A stretch of DNA of 64,000 nt from Anoxybacillus pushchinoensis (lineage in GTDB: Bacteria > Bacillota > Bacilli > Bacillales > Anoxybacillaceae), in assembly GCF_900111795.1 (NCBI RefSeq), contig NZ_FOJQ01000008.1, positions 1 through 64,000 of the forward strand. The letters are read 5' to 3'. A program made the position numbers and the translations under genes. This document shows, piece by piece, positions 36,604 through 46,032 of the stretch. Under the pieces are notes generated by a model, which saw only the letters and a list, made by a program, of their open reading frames with translations, was not told the origin of the DNA and ran no database searches. Positions within the stretch are counted from its first letter, which is position 1. Every line of letters begins with the position of its first letter.

Positions 36604-36740
36604 ATGACCATCTCCATTATGTAGTTTGCATTTTTATCATAATGGAAACGATACAATTTTTCAAAGATGTCGATGCGTTGACAACAGAAAAAATTTTAGC
36701 GAAACTGAACGTGTATGAATGACCGTGGGAGAGTTGAGAG

Positions 36741-37997
36741 ATGACATATATAAACGAGCACGTGTTAAACAATTTATTTTACATGCTAGTGAGCATTTTT
36801 TTCTTTTATTTTTTATACGATCACGTTCGGTTTTTCCAGCGAAAAAAGGCGCATCAACGATTGTTGCTTATCGCGTGTTTAAGCGTTCCGATCATCTTAT
36901 GTATGAAATATCCGATTTACATCGCCCCTGATTGCGTGCACGATTTGCGGCAAGTTCCGTTTTTGCTTGGCACGTTTTACGGCGGATGGACGGTCAGTTT
37001 TCCCCTCTTGCTTATTTTGCTGCTCGCGCGCTGGGTGATGTACGGCTATCAATTCATTACCGTCGCTGTTTATGTCATGATGTTCGTTTTCGGTAGTTTG
37101 TTTTCTCCTATTTTCCAACGATTGTCGAGAAAGCAACGATTATTCGCTTCGGCAGTAATGACGTTTATATTAGCGATTGTTGCTACGATTTTGGCGATCG
37201 TCATTTCTGATTTTCAAGTGACAGAGTCGTACATCATTCACTTTATTCTCGTTCCTCCTTTTGCCGTATCGTTCGTTGTGCTTATCGTTGAAACGTTGCG
37301 TGAAGCGTTGCTCGTTCGCTCGAAAGCGATTAAGCTTGAAAAAATGGAAGTCGTCAGCCAGCTTGCCGCAAGCATTTCTCATGAAATACGCAATCCGTTA
37401 ACCGTCGTCAAAGGATTTTTGCAGCTCATGAAATCAAAAGACATATTAGCGGAAACGAGAGAACAATATATCAATATCGCCCTTGAAGAATTAAACCGCG
37501 CCTGCGCTATTATTGACGATTATTTAACGTTTGCGAAGCCGTTTCCAGAAAAAATAGAGCCGCTTGACGTACATCACGAGTTAACGAAAGTCATTGATAT
37601 GTTGCGTCCGTTAGCGAACATGTCGGGAGTAGACATCGTGTCAGCGCTCATGCCTGCGAAAGTAAGTGGCAACGCCCAATATTTTAGACAATGTTTTTTA
37701 AATATAATAAAAAATGGAATAGAAGCGATACAGAATGTCGGTGCGGTATATGTGCATATGCACGTCGATGAACGAACGGTGACGATCGTTGTACGCGATG
37801 AAGGAGCCGGAATGACGAAAGAGGAAATCGCGCGCTTCGGAGAACCGTATTTCAGCACGAAACAAAAAGGGACAGGTCTTGGGGCGATGGTAGCAGTTCG
37901 CATCATTGAAATGATGAACGGCACGTGGACGATAAAAAGCGAAGTCGGATCTGGAACGACGATGACAGTGACACTCCCTTTGTTATTAGAAAAATAA
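36741..37997 (+). CDS. KinB-like sporulation sensor histidine kinase
   Basis: A 418-residue membrane kinase. About six N-terminal helices (5TM-LYT-type sensor, residues 10-200) precede a HisKA domain with phosphorylated His214 in ISHEIRNPL, then an ATPase domain with N box (NIIKNGIEAI), DEGAG and GTGLG. The layout and length resemble B. subtilis KinB (428 residues), which feeds the Spo0A phosphorelay. No response regulator gene is adjacent, as expected for a phosphorelay kinase. Confidence 0.82.
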   Translation: MTYINEHVLNNLFYMLVSIFFFYFLYDHVRFFQRKKAHQRLLLIACLSVPIILCMKYPIYIAPDCVHDLRQVPFLLGTFYGGWTVSFPLLLILLLARWVMYGYQFITVAVYVMMFVFGSLFSPIFQRLSRKQRLFASAVMTFILAIVATILAIVISDFQVTESYIIHFILVPPFAVSFVVLIVETLREALLVRSKAIKLEKMEVVSQLAASISHEIRNPLTVVKGFLQLMKSKDILAETREQYINIALEELNRACAIIDDYLTFAKPFPEKIEPLDVHHELTKVIDMLRPLANMSGVDIVSALMPAKVSGNAQYFRQCFLNIIKNGIEAIQNVGAVYVHMHVDERTVTIVVRDEGAGMTKEEIARFGEPYFSTKQKGTGLGAMVAVRIIEMMNGTWTIKSEVGSGTTMTVTLPLLLEK

Positions 37998-38095
37998 AAA
38001 TATTTCGAAATAGTAAAATTGTATTGTCTTTAACAGTTTTGGGCGTTAAAGTATAAAACAAGGCGTGTTATTTTTCAAAAGGGGAGTTTACAGCG

Positions 38096-39510
38096 ATGAG
38101 TTTATTCAGAAAAAAGTCGATTGACGCGCTTATGAGCGAGTCAGGAAAAAACGGCGCTGCACTAAAAAAAGAATTAGGTGCACTCGATTTAACGATGCTT
38201 GGCATCGGAGCGATTATCGGGACGGGCATTTTCGTCTTGACGGGCGTGGCGGCGGCAGAGCATGCGGGACCAGCGCTTGTTCTTTCGTTTATTTTATCCG
38301 GATTAGCGTGCGTGTTTGCGGCGCTTTGTTATGCGGAATTTGCCTCGAGCGTGCCCGTATCGGGAAGCGCGTATACGTACAGCTATGCGACGTTTGGCGA
38401 GATGATGGCATGGCTGCTCGGCTGGGATTTAATTTTAGAATACGGTGTGGCTGCATCGGCGGTAGCGGCCGGATGGTCGGGCTATTTCCAAGGGTTGCTT
38501 GCCGGTTTTGGCATTGAGCTTCCGCATGCCCTCACAAGCGCATACGATCCATCCAAAGGGACGTTTATTGATGTGCCAGCCATCATTATTGTTTTACTTA
38601 TTACGTTTTTATTGACGCAAGGTGTGAGAAAATCAGCGCGCTTTAATGCGGTGATGGTTGTTATTAAAGTGGCAGTCATTTTATTGTTTATCGCCGTTGG
38701 TGTATGGTATGTGAAGCCAGAAAACTGGACGCCTTTTATGCCGTTTGGCTTTTCAGGCGTTGCGCAGGAGCTGCGACGGTGTTTTTCGCATATTTAGGGT
38801 TTGATGCCGTATCGACAGCGGCAGAGGAAGTGCGCAATCCGCAGCGCAACATGCCGATCGGTATTATCGCTTCGCTTGTTGTTTGTACGTTGTTGTATAT
38901 TGCGGTGTCGCTCATTTTAACGGGAATTGTACCGTACGATCAATTAGGTGTGAAAAATCCAGTTGCTTTCGCGTTAAATTACATTAACCAAGATTGGGTT
39001 GCTGGATTTATTTCGCTTGGGGCGATTACAGGAATTACGACGGTGCTTCTCGTTATGCTTTATGCGCAAACGCGCCTCTTTTATGCGATTAGTCGCGATG
39101 GCTTGCTTCCATCGTTATTTGCGAAAGTGAGCGAGCGCAAGCAAGTGCCGCTTGTGAACTCATGGGTAACAGGCATTGCCGTTTCCATTTTCGCCGGTGT
39201 TATTCCGTTAAATAAATTGGCGCATTTAACGAATATCGGAACGTTGTTTGCGTTTACGACTGTTGCGATCGGCATTTTAGTGTTGCGAAAAACGGAACCG
39301 AATTTAAAACGAAGCTTTATGGTGCCGTTTGTGCCGGTCATTCCGTTGCTTGCGGTAGCGTTTTGTACGTATTTAGCGCTTCAGCTTCCTGCGACGACAT
39401 GGCTTAGCTTTGGCGGCTGGCTCGCGGTAGGTCTCGTCATTTACTTTTTGTATGGTCGCAAGCATAGCAAATTAAACGAGGCGCATGCCGAACAAAAACA
39501 AGTGAGTTGA
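38096..39510 (+). pseudogene. APC-family amino acid permease, frameshifted in the middle
   Basis: The first frame (38096-38797) encodes the N-terminal half of a cationic-type amino acid permease with TMLGIGAIIGTGIFVLTGVA. The second half continues in another frame to 39510 (TVFFAYLGFDAVSTAAEEV onward). The break is near 38762-38770, where GTTGCGCAGGAGC reads as GTT GCG (A)CA GGA GC with one base missing. Restored length is about 471 residues, typical of YfnA-like permeases. A real null allele or a sequencing error are both possible. Confidence 0.85.
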
Positions 39511-39575
39511 CGGGTTGACAAAATGCGTTCATGTTTTTATAATAAAAATACAGTTCAACTATATTTTTCCTTTTT

Positions 39576-39699
39576 AAAGGGGAGTAGCGTTCAGGCGTTC
39601 GCCTGAAAACAAAGTCGTCAATTCATGGCATTGTCCATCGGCTTTGTTGGCACAATGTGTGTCTAGCGAGACCTTTGCCGTTCGGCAAAGGTCTTTTTT
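39576..39699 (+). ncRNA. yybP-ykoY (Mn2+) riboswitch with terminator
   Basis: The leader has the aptamer hallmarks of yybP-ykoY RNAs: AAAGGGGAGTAGC, a short hairpin, ACAAAGTCGTCAATTC, GGCTTTGTTG, a second hairpin, then TCTAGCGAGACCTTTGCC. It ends with a terminator (ACCTTTGCC and GGCAAAGGT, then six T, 39671-39698). The AAAGG of the aptamer's first strand can pair with CCTTT of the terminator, giving the on/off switch. This class senses Mn2+, so the downstream TerC protein should be induced by manganese. Confidence 0.9.
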
Positions 39700-39760
39700 G
39701 CGTTTTCATGATTTTTGCCGACGGGCGAGGGAAAACTACATATTACAGGAGGGATCATTG

Positions 39761-40546
39761 ATGGATGTATCATTGTTGTTAGAGTATGGTTGGGTGCTTC
39801 TCGTTTTAATTGGATTGGAGGGAATTTTAGCGGCCGATAACGCTGTCGTCATGGCTGTGATGGTCAAACATTTGCCAGAAAAACAACAAAAACGGGCGCT
39901 CTTCTACGGGCTTGCTGGAGCGTTTATTCTTCGCTTCGCTGCACTTTTCGTCATTTCGTATTTAGTAAATATTTGGCAAATTCAAGCACTCGGTGCGTTG
40001 TATTTAATGTTTATTGCGGTGCATCATTTTATCAATAAAAATCGCGATGGCTCGCATAAAACAGAGAAAAAGAAGTCAGGTTTTTGGATGACGGTATTAA
40101 AAGTCGAGCTTGCTGATTTAGCGTTTGCGATCGATTCGATTTTAGCGGCAGTCGCTTTAGCGATGACGTTGCCAAATACGAACTTACCGCCTATTGGAGG
40201 CCTGGACGGCGGAAAGTTTTTAGTCATCTTCGCTGGTGGATTGATCGGTGTCATTATTATGCGTTTTGCGGCGAATGCGTTCGTCAAGCTGTTGCGAAAG
40301 CGTCCAAGCCTAGAGTCAGCTGCATTTTTAATCGTCGGCTGGGTCGGTGTGAAGTTGGCGGTATATACGCTTGCTCATCCGAGCTTAGCTGTTGTTTCCG
40401 AACATTTCGCGCATTCGGCGTTATGGAAAGCGATTTTCTGGATCGTTCTTTTAGCGATTGTTGCTGGCGGCTGGTTTTTCTCTGGAAAAGAAACGAAACA
40501 ACAAGAAGATGCGATTCAAACGTTGAAAAAAGCGCAAAACGAATAA
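39761..40546 (+). CDS. TerC-family membrane protein under Mn2+ riboswitch control
   Basis: A 261-residue, about seven-helix TerC protein with the acidic membrane motif EGILAADNAVVMAVMVKHLP and later ELADLAFAIDSILAA. ATG 39761 follows AGGAGGGATC by about 7 bases; a longer frame opening at 39644 lies in the riboswitch. TerC proteins controlled by this riboswitch class (YkoY, YceF) act in manganese handling, including metalation of exported proteins. Confidence 0.88.
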   Translation: MDVSLLLEYGWVLLVLIGLEGILAADNAVVMAVMVKHLPEKQQKRALFYGLAGAFILRFAALFVISYLVNIWQIQALGALYLMFIAVHHFINKNRDGSHKTEKKKSGFWMTVLKVELADLAFAIDSILAAVALAMTLPNTNLPPIGGLDGGKFLVIFAGGLIGVIIMRFAANAFVKLLRKRPSLESAAFLIVGWVGVKLAVYTLAHPSLAVVSEHFAHSALWKAIFWIVLLAIVAGGWFFSGKETKQQEDAIQTLKKAQNE

Positions 40547-40548
40547 GG

Positions 40549-40573
40549 GGAGGCACGTTCCTCCTCTTTTTGT
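40549..40573 (+). terminator. Terminator after terC-type gene
   Basis: GGGAGG and CCTCCTC pair in a stem of about 7 with a 6-base loop, followed by TTTTTG. Confidence 0.7.
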
Positions 40574-40603
40574 TATAATAAAGAAAGAGAGGAGTGTTGA
40601 TGT

Positions 40604-41107
40604 ATGTTAAGTGAAAAATTGTTAAACGGATTGAATGAACAGATGAATTTTGAATTTTATTCTGCTCATTCATATATGGCGATGGCTGCTTATTGCTCGG
40701 CGGAAGGATTGGACGGTTTTGCGAACTTCTTTTTAGTGCAGGCAGAAGAAGAACGTTTTCATGCGATGAAGTTTTACAACTTCATTAACGCGCTCGGCGA
40801 ACGGGCCATTATGACAGGTTTTCCTTCGCCGAACAACGAATTTACGTCCGTTCGCGACTGCTTCGAAAAAGCGCTCGCCCATGAAAAAGAAGTGACGCGC
40901 CGCATTTATAAACTATCTGACTTAGCGTTAGACGAGCGCGAACATGCGACGATGAACTTTTTAAAATGGTTTATTGACGAACAAGTAGAAGAAGAGTCGA
41001 TGTTTGATACGCTTATTCAAAAACTGAAACGCATCGAAGGCGACAGCAATTCGTTGTTTATGCTCGACAACGAACTTGCCCAGCGCACATTCACACCAGA
41101 ACCATAA
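40604..41107 (+). CDS. Ferritin (iron storage)
   Basis: A 167-residue ferritin of the bacterial non-haem type, with the first-helix pattern NEQMNFEFYSAHSYMAMA and the ferroxidase ligands EExxxH in EEERFHAMKF and later EEES. It stores ferric iron. ATG 40604 lies behind AGAGAGGAG, with TATAAT at about 40575-40580. It is a single-gene unit. Confidence 0.92.
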   Translation: MLSEKLLNGLNEQMNFEFYSAHSYMAMAAYCSAEGLDGFANFFLVQAEEERFHAMKFYNFINALGERAIMTGFPSPNNEFTSVRDCFEKALAHEKEVTRRIYKLSDLALDEREHATMNFLKWFIDEQVEEESMFDTLIQKLKRIEGDSNSLFMLDNELAQRTFTPEP

Positions 41108-41136
41108 AAGGGAATGCGAAGGCATTCTCTTTTTTA
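41108..41136 (+). terminator. Terminator after ferritin gene
   Basis: GGGAATGC and GCATTCTC pair around GAAG, followed by seven T. Confidence 0.85.
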
Positions 41137-41193
41137 TTCCCCCCTAACCAAATGTCGTGTATGAGGCGATAAATGGATATAGGGGGGATTGTG

Positions 41194-41988
41194 ATGAAGA
41201 AGTGGTTAGTCGATGATGAGCCGTTATTCGTTTTGCCGACGGTGGCGGTGAAGCTCGGATTGAACGAAAGCATTTTTTTACAGCAGCTTCATTATTGGCT
41301 CGGAAAAAGCACGCATACGCATGATGGACATGTATGGGTGTACAACACGTACGAAGGGTGGAAAAAGCAATTTCCGTTTTGGTCGGAAAGTACGATTCGG
41401 CGCACGATCGTACGGCTTGAGAAAAAAGGGATCGTCGTCTCGCGCTATCGCTCACAGATGGATAAAACGAAATGGTATCGCATTGACTACGATGTGCTAG
41501 CGAACGTTATGAATGGCGACGAAAAACGGCAACATGACGAAACGAGTGGGCAACATGACGTATCGCACATGTCCACTTGCCAAGACGCACATGGCTATAT
41601 GAACAGACAAACAGAAATAACAACACATACATTACAAAACATTATACAATTTTATGAACAAAACGGTTTTGGGACGATAAGTGGCTATATTGGAGAAAAA
41701 ATCGCATTATGGGTCAATGAAACGTCAGAGGAGTGGGTGCTTGCAGCGCTGAATGTCGCCTTGCAGAACGGAGTGAGAACGTGGACATATACAGAAGGTG
41801 TGTTACGTAACTGGAAGAAAAATGGATACGCGCGCTCAAAAAGGCGGAAAGCGGTGCGGACGGAAATGATTCCAGAGTGGCTGCATATCGATTATTCCCG
41901 ATATGAGCGAAAAGTGTGTAGTGAAGCGGAGCTCGAACAAAAGCGTGCTGAATTAGAAAAGCGTTTAAAAAAAAGGAAAAGGGCATGA
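41194..41988 (+). CDS. DnaD/DnaB_2-domain replication-type protein
   Basis: A 264-residue protein. Residues 1-90 look like a winged helix (FPFWSESTIRRTIVRLEKKGIVVS) of the kind found in phage and plasmid replication proteins, and residues about 150-215 match a DnaD domain (IIQFYEQNGFGTISGYIGE, then WVLAALNVALQNGVRTWTY). The C-terminal tail is highly basic. ATG 41194 has GGGGGGAT upstream. No other phage gene is nearby, so it may be a domesticated or relic phage gene. Confidence 0.8.
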   Translation: MKKWLVDDEPLFVLPTVAVKLGLNESIFLQQLHYWLGKSTHTHDGHVWVYNTYEGWKKQFPFWSESTIRRTIVRLEKKGIVVSRYRSQMDKTKWYRIDYDVLANVMNGDEKRQHDETSGQHDVSHMSTCQDAHGYMNRQTEITTHTLQNIIQFYEQNGFGTISGYIGEKIALWVNETSEEWVLAALNVALQNGVRTWTYTEGVLRNWKKNGYARSKRRKAVRTEMIPEWLHIDYSRYERKVCSEAELEQKRAELEKRLKKRKRA

Positions 41989-42000
41989 ACGTCCATACCC

Positions 42001-43347
42001 TTACCCTGTTTGTTTCACCGGCTCGTTTGCTTCTTTTGTCGCTTCTACCGCTTCTAAAAGCAGCTCGACAAGGTGAACGGCGCGCACGTTCGTCAGTCCT
42101 TCTCGTTCAATGCCGAGCTTCATTTGCAGCAAACAGCCGGGATTGGCGGTTACAATTGTCGTCGCTTTCGTTTGTTTCACTTGTGCCATTTTGTAATCAA
42201 GCACTTGCATCGACATGTCTGGCTCGATGATGTTATAAATGCCTGCTGAACCGCAGCATCGATCGGCATCTTTCATTTCGCGAAACTCGACGCCGGAAAT
42301 GGATTGAAGCAACAGGCGCGGCTCGTTTGCTGTTTTCATGACGTTGCGTAAATGGCATGAATCTTGATACGTCACGATTTGCTCAGGCAAGCGCCATCCT
42401 TCGAGATGAAAGCCGAGTTCGACTAAAATGACGGAGACGTCTTTTATTTTGGCGACGAAAGATTTGGCACGCTCTGCCCAAATCGGATCGTCTTTTAATA
42501 AATGGTCGTATTCGATTAAAAACGCCCCGCACCCGCCAGCGTTTGTGACGATATAGTCGACATCGAGCGCTTCAAACGCTTCAATGTTTTGTTTCGCGAG
42601 CGTTTTCGCGTCCGCTTTTTCGCCGCTATGCCCGTGAAGTGCACCGCAACACGTTTGGGTCGGTGGAATGACGATGTCGCAGCCGGCAAGCTGCAATAGT
42701 TTCATCGTCGCATCGTTCGTGTCCATAAACATCGTATCCATTAAACAGCCGCTAAAAAAGGCGACCCGTTTTTTTCGTTTCGTTTCCGCTTCGATGTGCG
42801 TTGGTCGTTCGTTCATTTGTTTCCACGTCGGCACGTTCGGCAGCACTTTTTCCATCATGGCTAAATGATTTGGCAACACGCGCAATAAGCCGAGTTTGCG
42901 AACGAGTGCTTGCAACCCTGAACGTTGATAAAAACCGATAAGTGCCGTCAACATGCGCATCCGTTTCGGATGTGGAAACAGCTGTTTGAATACAATATGG
43001 CGAATGAAACGGACGATCGGTGAATACGTTTTATGTTGCGCAATAATGTCGCGCGCTTCTTCTAGTAAATGGCCGTAGCGCACTCCAGAAGGGCAAACGG
43101 GTTCGCACGCTCGGCAGCCGAGGCACAATTGGAGCGAACGTTCGACATCTTCGTCCGGTTCAATAAGTCCATCAACGACGGCTTTCATTAATGCGATTCG
43201 TCCGCGCGGCGAGTGTGACTCTTGAAAGCCCGACTCAATATACGTCGGACATGTCGGCAAACAAAAGCCGCAGCGCATACAGTTTAATAACTCGTCTTCA
43301 TTCATGCGCGCTTGAAATTGTTGTTGGATGAGCTGTTCGTTTTTCAT
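42001..43347 (-). CDS. glcF: Glycolate oxidase iron-sulfur subunit
   Basis: A 448-residue protein with two N-terminal [4Fe-4S] motifs (CMRCGFCLPTCP and CLGCRACEPVCP) and two CCG domains (CCGALHGH and CCGSAGIYN). It passes electrons from the flavin subunit to the respiratory chain. It overlaps glcD by 4 bases. It could instead accept D-lactate, as close relatives do. Confidence 0.9.
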   Translation of the reverse strand: MKNEQLIQQQFQARMNEDELLNCMRCGFCLPTCPTYIESGFQESHSPRGRIALMKAVVDGLIEPDEDVERSLQLCLGCRACEPVCPSGVRYGHLLEEARDIIAQHKTYSPIVRFIRHIVFKQLFPHPKRMRMLTALIGFYQRSGLQALVRKLGLLRVLPNHLAMMEKVLPNVPTWKQMNERPTHIEAETKRKKRVAFFSGCLMDTMFMDTNDATMKLLQLAGCDIVIPPTQTCCGALHGHSGEKADAKTLAKQNIEAFEALDVDYIVTNAGGCGAFLIEYDHLLKDDPIWAERAKSFVAKIKDVSVILVELGFHLEGWRLPEQIVTYQDSCHLRNVMKTANEPRLLLQSISGVEFREMKDADRCCGSAGIYNIIEPDMSMQVLDYKMAQVKQTKATTIVTANPGCLLQMKLGIEREGLTNVRAVHLVELLLEAVEATKEANEPVKQTG

Positions 43348-44756
43348 CGCGTCACCACCACCCGTTTGCGCGTGCTTTTTGCGAACACTTTCCCTGGATT
43401 CATAATGTTGTTCGGATCGAGCGCTCGTTTAATCGCCTGCATCGCAGCGATTCCTTCTTTACCGAGCTTCCATTCTAAATACGGCGCTTTCATCACGCCG
43501 ACGCCATGCTCGCCAGTAATCGTGCCGCCAAGCTCAATCGCTTTTGCAAATATGTCTTCGAACGCTTGCTCGACGCGATGCAGTTCGTCTTTGTCGCGCA
43601 CATCGGTCGGACATGTCGGATGAAGGTTGCCGTCACCTGCGTGACCGAACGTGCAAATGTTGACGTTATATTTTTTAGCAATATCGTTAATCGCTTTCAC
43701 CATATTTGCAATTTGCGAACGTGGAACGGTCGCATCTTCTAAAATCGTCGTCGGCTTTAAACGGGCGAGTGCTGATAGTGCCGAACGTCTCGCTGTGCGC
43801 AAGTTATTCGCTTCTTCTTCTGTTTTGGCTACTTGGACGGAAATGGCGTGTTGCTCTCGGCAAATGCGCGCCATCGCTTTCATATCTCGCTCAACGACTT
43901 CTTTCGGTCCATCTTGTTCGATGAGCAATACCGCTTTAACGTCTGTCGGCAAGCCGATGTTGACGAACGACTCGACGACTTGTAACGTCGGTTGATCTAA
44001 AAACTCAAGCGTCGTCGGAATGATTTTATTGGCGATAATGGCGGAAACGGAGCGTGCTGCCGCCTCTAAATCTTCATATAACGCGAGCATCGTTTTTTTC
44101 GTCTCCGGCATCGGAATGAGTTTTAACGTCGCTTCTGTAATGATCCCGAGCGTGCCTTCCGAGCCGACAAACAGGCGCGTTAAATCGTAGCCAGCGACGT
44201 CTTTCGCGAGCTTGCCGCCCGTACGAATGATGTCACCGTTTGCGAGCACGACTTCAAGCGCCATGACGTAATCGCGCGTCACGCCGTACTTTAAACCGCG
44301 CAAGCCGCCGGAATTTTCGTTAATGTTTCCACCAATCGTTGAAATTTTCATCGAGCTTGGATCAGGTGGATAAAATAATCCTTTCGCTTCGACCGCTTGA
44401 ATGAGGTCGAGCGTAATGACTCCCGGTTGAACGGTCACCGTCAAATTTTCTTCGTCAATTTCTAATATGCGATTCATATGTTTAAAAATGATGACGATGC
44501 CGCCTTCTGTTGGACATGTTCCTGCACAAAGATTTGTTCCTGAGCCGCGCGGCACGATCGGAATGCGGTGCTCATTACAAATCTTTACAATTTCGCTCAC
44601 TTCTTTTGTGTTGCGCGGGGCGATAACTGCGTCAGGAAGCGATTGGAAGTTTGGAGTTGCATCGTATGAATAAACGAGCCGTCCGGCTTTCGAATCGTCG
44701 TAGTTTTCTGCGCCGACAATTTGAATGAACTGTCGTTTCACCTGTTCAGTAATCAT
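43344..44756 (-). CDS. glcD: Glycolate oxidase FAD-binding subunit
   Basis: A 470-residue FAD_binding_4 enzyme with the FAD segment IVPRGSGTNLCAGTCP and IGGNINENSGGLRGLKYG, and the C-terminal signature FGHAGDGNLHPT then GTITGEHGVG. It oxidises glycolate (or D-lactate) to glyoxylate. ATG 44756 follows AAGGTGG and gives the usual 470-residue length; the longer upstream frame runs through the CdaR terminator. A CdaR-type regulator gene lies immediately upstream. Confidence 0.9.
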   Translation of the reverse strand: MITEQVKRQFIQIVGAENYDDSKAGRLVYSYDATPNFQSLPDAVIAPRNTKEVSEIVKICNEHRIPIVPRGSGTNLCAGTCPTEGGIVIIFKHMNRILEIDEENLTVTVQPGVITLDLIQAVEAKGLFYPPDPSSMKISTIGGNINENSGGLRGLKYGVTRDYVMALEVVLANGDIIRTGGKLAKDVAGYDLTRLFVGSEGTLGIITEATLKLIPMPETKKTMLALYEDLEAAARSVSAIIANKIIPTTLEFLDQPTLQVVESFVNIGLPTDVKAVLLIEQDGPKEVVERDMKAMARICREQHAISVQVAKTEEEANNLRTARRSALSALARLKPTTILEDATVPRSQIANMVKAINDIAKKYNVNICTFGHAGDGNLHPTCPTDVRDKDELHRVEQAFEDIFAKAIELGGTITGEHGVGVMKAPYLEWKLGKEGIAAMQAIKRALDPNNIMNPGKVFAKSTRKRVVVTR

Positions 44757-44795
44757 ATCATCCACCTTCTTTCCTTTGTTTGTACTGTAAGCATA

Positions 44796-44817
44796 TAAAA
44801 AAGCGGGAAAACCCGCT
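44796..44817 (-). terminator. Terminator of the cdaR-like gene
   Basis: On the minus strand AGCGGG and CCCGCT pair around TTTT, followed by six T. It separates the regulator's transcript from glcDF. Confidence 0.75.
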
Positions 44818-44851
44818 ATGTATAAACATATAAAAATAAAACGCTTACACA

Positions 44852-45955
44852 TTATTTTTTTGTTGTTTCATCTAAAAAACGAATAGCTAAGTATAAGGTG
44901 ATGATATGTTCGAGATGGCGCACGTTCAGTTTCGTATAATCTTGTATTTTTTTTAGCCGATAATGAAGTGTATTAATGTGAATGTGAAGCGCCTCTGCCG
45001 TTCGTTTGAGCGATAAGTCGTTAGCGAACAACGTCCGCAGCGTATGCAACAATTCTTCATCGTGTATGAGCGGTTCAATCGTTCGTTTAATAAGTTCTTG
45101 TTTTGTCGCAGGCGAAATGTCTTCTAAACACATGTCCAATCGTAAATCTTCATCGAAAACGATGTCGCCTGTTTGTTTGGCGATATGAAGGGCACGTTCA
45201 GCTTGCTTATACGAATGGTACACCTGTTTACTATCTCCCATTTTTCCGCATCCGATATGAAGCGTCACATCGTATTTGTCTAATAATGCGCGTTGCATCG
45301 TTTTGAGTTTAGCGATCGTTCGTTCTTTGTCGTCGTCTGTTTGTAAAATAAGTAAGCGATCGTTTCCCCAACGGACGATGACATCACGTGCATCGCTCCA
45401 AACGGTTTGAACGTATTTCCACATGTCAACGGAAATCGTTTGTTTTGTTTCATTTAACGAAACGATAATGACGCGCCGCGAGCTAGCGAGGTCGATATGA
45501 AACAGTTGGGCTCGCTCGTGCAAGGATGGCGACCATTCGCGCGCTTGCAGCCAATCGAAGACGAACGTTTCAAGCGCACGCGCTTCAAGTTGTAACTGTT
45601 CCGTATAGTAGTTTTCTTGAATGAGAAGCTCGGTCATTTTTTTTAATAGCTCACCGTATGGTGATACGTTCGCTGGGTCTCCTGTAATGCCGATGACGCC
45701 AATGACGTCACCGTGAAAAAAAACAGGTAAGTTGATGCCAGCTTTTACTCCTTTGAGCGTTCCTTCGTCTTCTTTCGTAATGATTCGTTTTTGTTTTTCT
45801 TGGCAAACGAGAAACGCGCCTTCATGAAATTGCCCGATGCGCGTCGGGTCGGTGCTGGCGATAATGATGCCATGCGTGTCGACGATAATGAGATCTTCAT
45901 GAATGAGGCGGCGGACGTCCGACACAATTTTTTTCGCAAGGTGAGGGGAAAGCAT
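44852..45955 (-). CDS. cdaR: CdaR-family sugar-diacid/glycolate regulator
   Basis: A 367-residue regulator. Residues 1-130 match the diacid-recognition domain (LSPHLAKKIVSDVRRLIHED), a GGDEF-like middle follows, and the C-terminus has a PucR-type helix-turn-helix (LKRTAEALHIHINTLHYRLKKI). ATG 45955 follows AAAGGAAG. Its place upstream of glcDF suggests activation of glycolate oxidation; that is inference. An imperfect cre-like sequence lies at its stop codon. Confidence 0.85.
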   Translation of the reverse strand: MLSPHLAKKIVSDVRRLIHEDLIIVDTHGIIIASTDPTRIGQFHEGAFLVCQEKQKRIITKEDEGTLKGVKAGINLPVFFHGDVIGVIGITGDPANVSPYGELLKKMTELLIQENYYTEQLQLEARALETFVFDWLQAREWSPSLHERAQLFHIDLASSRRVIIVSLNETKQTISVDMWKYVQTVWSDARDVIVRWGNDRLLILQTDDDKERTIAKLKTMQRALLDKYDVTLHIGCGKMGDSKQVYHSYKQAERALHIAKQTGDIVFDEDLRLDMCLEDISPATKQELIKRTIEPLIHDEELLHTLRTLFANDLSLKRTAEALHIHINTLHYRLKKIQDYTKLNVRHLEHIITLYLAIRFLDETTKK

Positions 45956-46032
45956 GCGTCCACTTCCTTTCTGAGTGAATACAAACGAAGAAACCGTCCT
46001 TTTGATGATGCGAAAGGACGGTTATCTATTTG

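Noticed and set aside
36642-36722. 26-codon ORF upstream of the KinB-like gene
   Set aside because: It has no ribosome site; it may be a gene scrap but cannot be supported.
41194-41988. Prophage region around the DnaD-like gene
   Set aside because: No integrase, terminase, structural or lysis gene and no attachment repeats are visible nearby.
44838-44853. cre site upstream of glcD
   Set aside because: Two mismatches to the consensus and overlap with the cdaR stop codon make it too weak to list.
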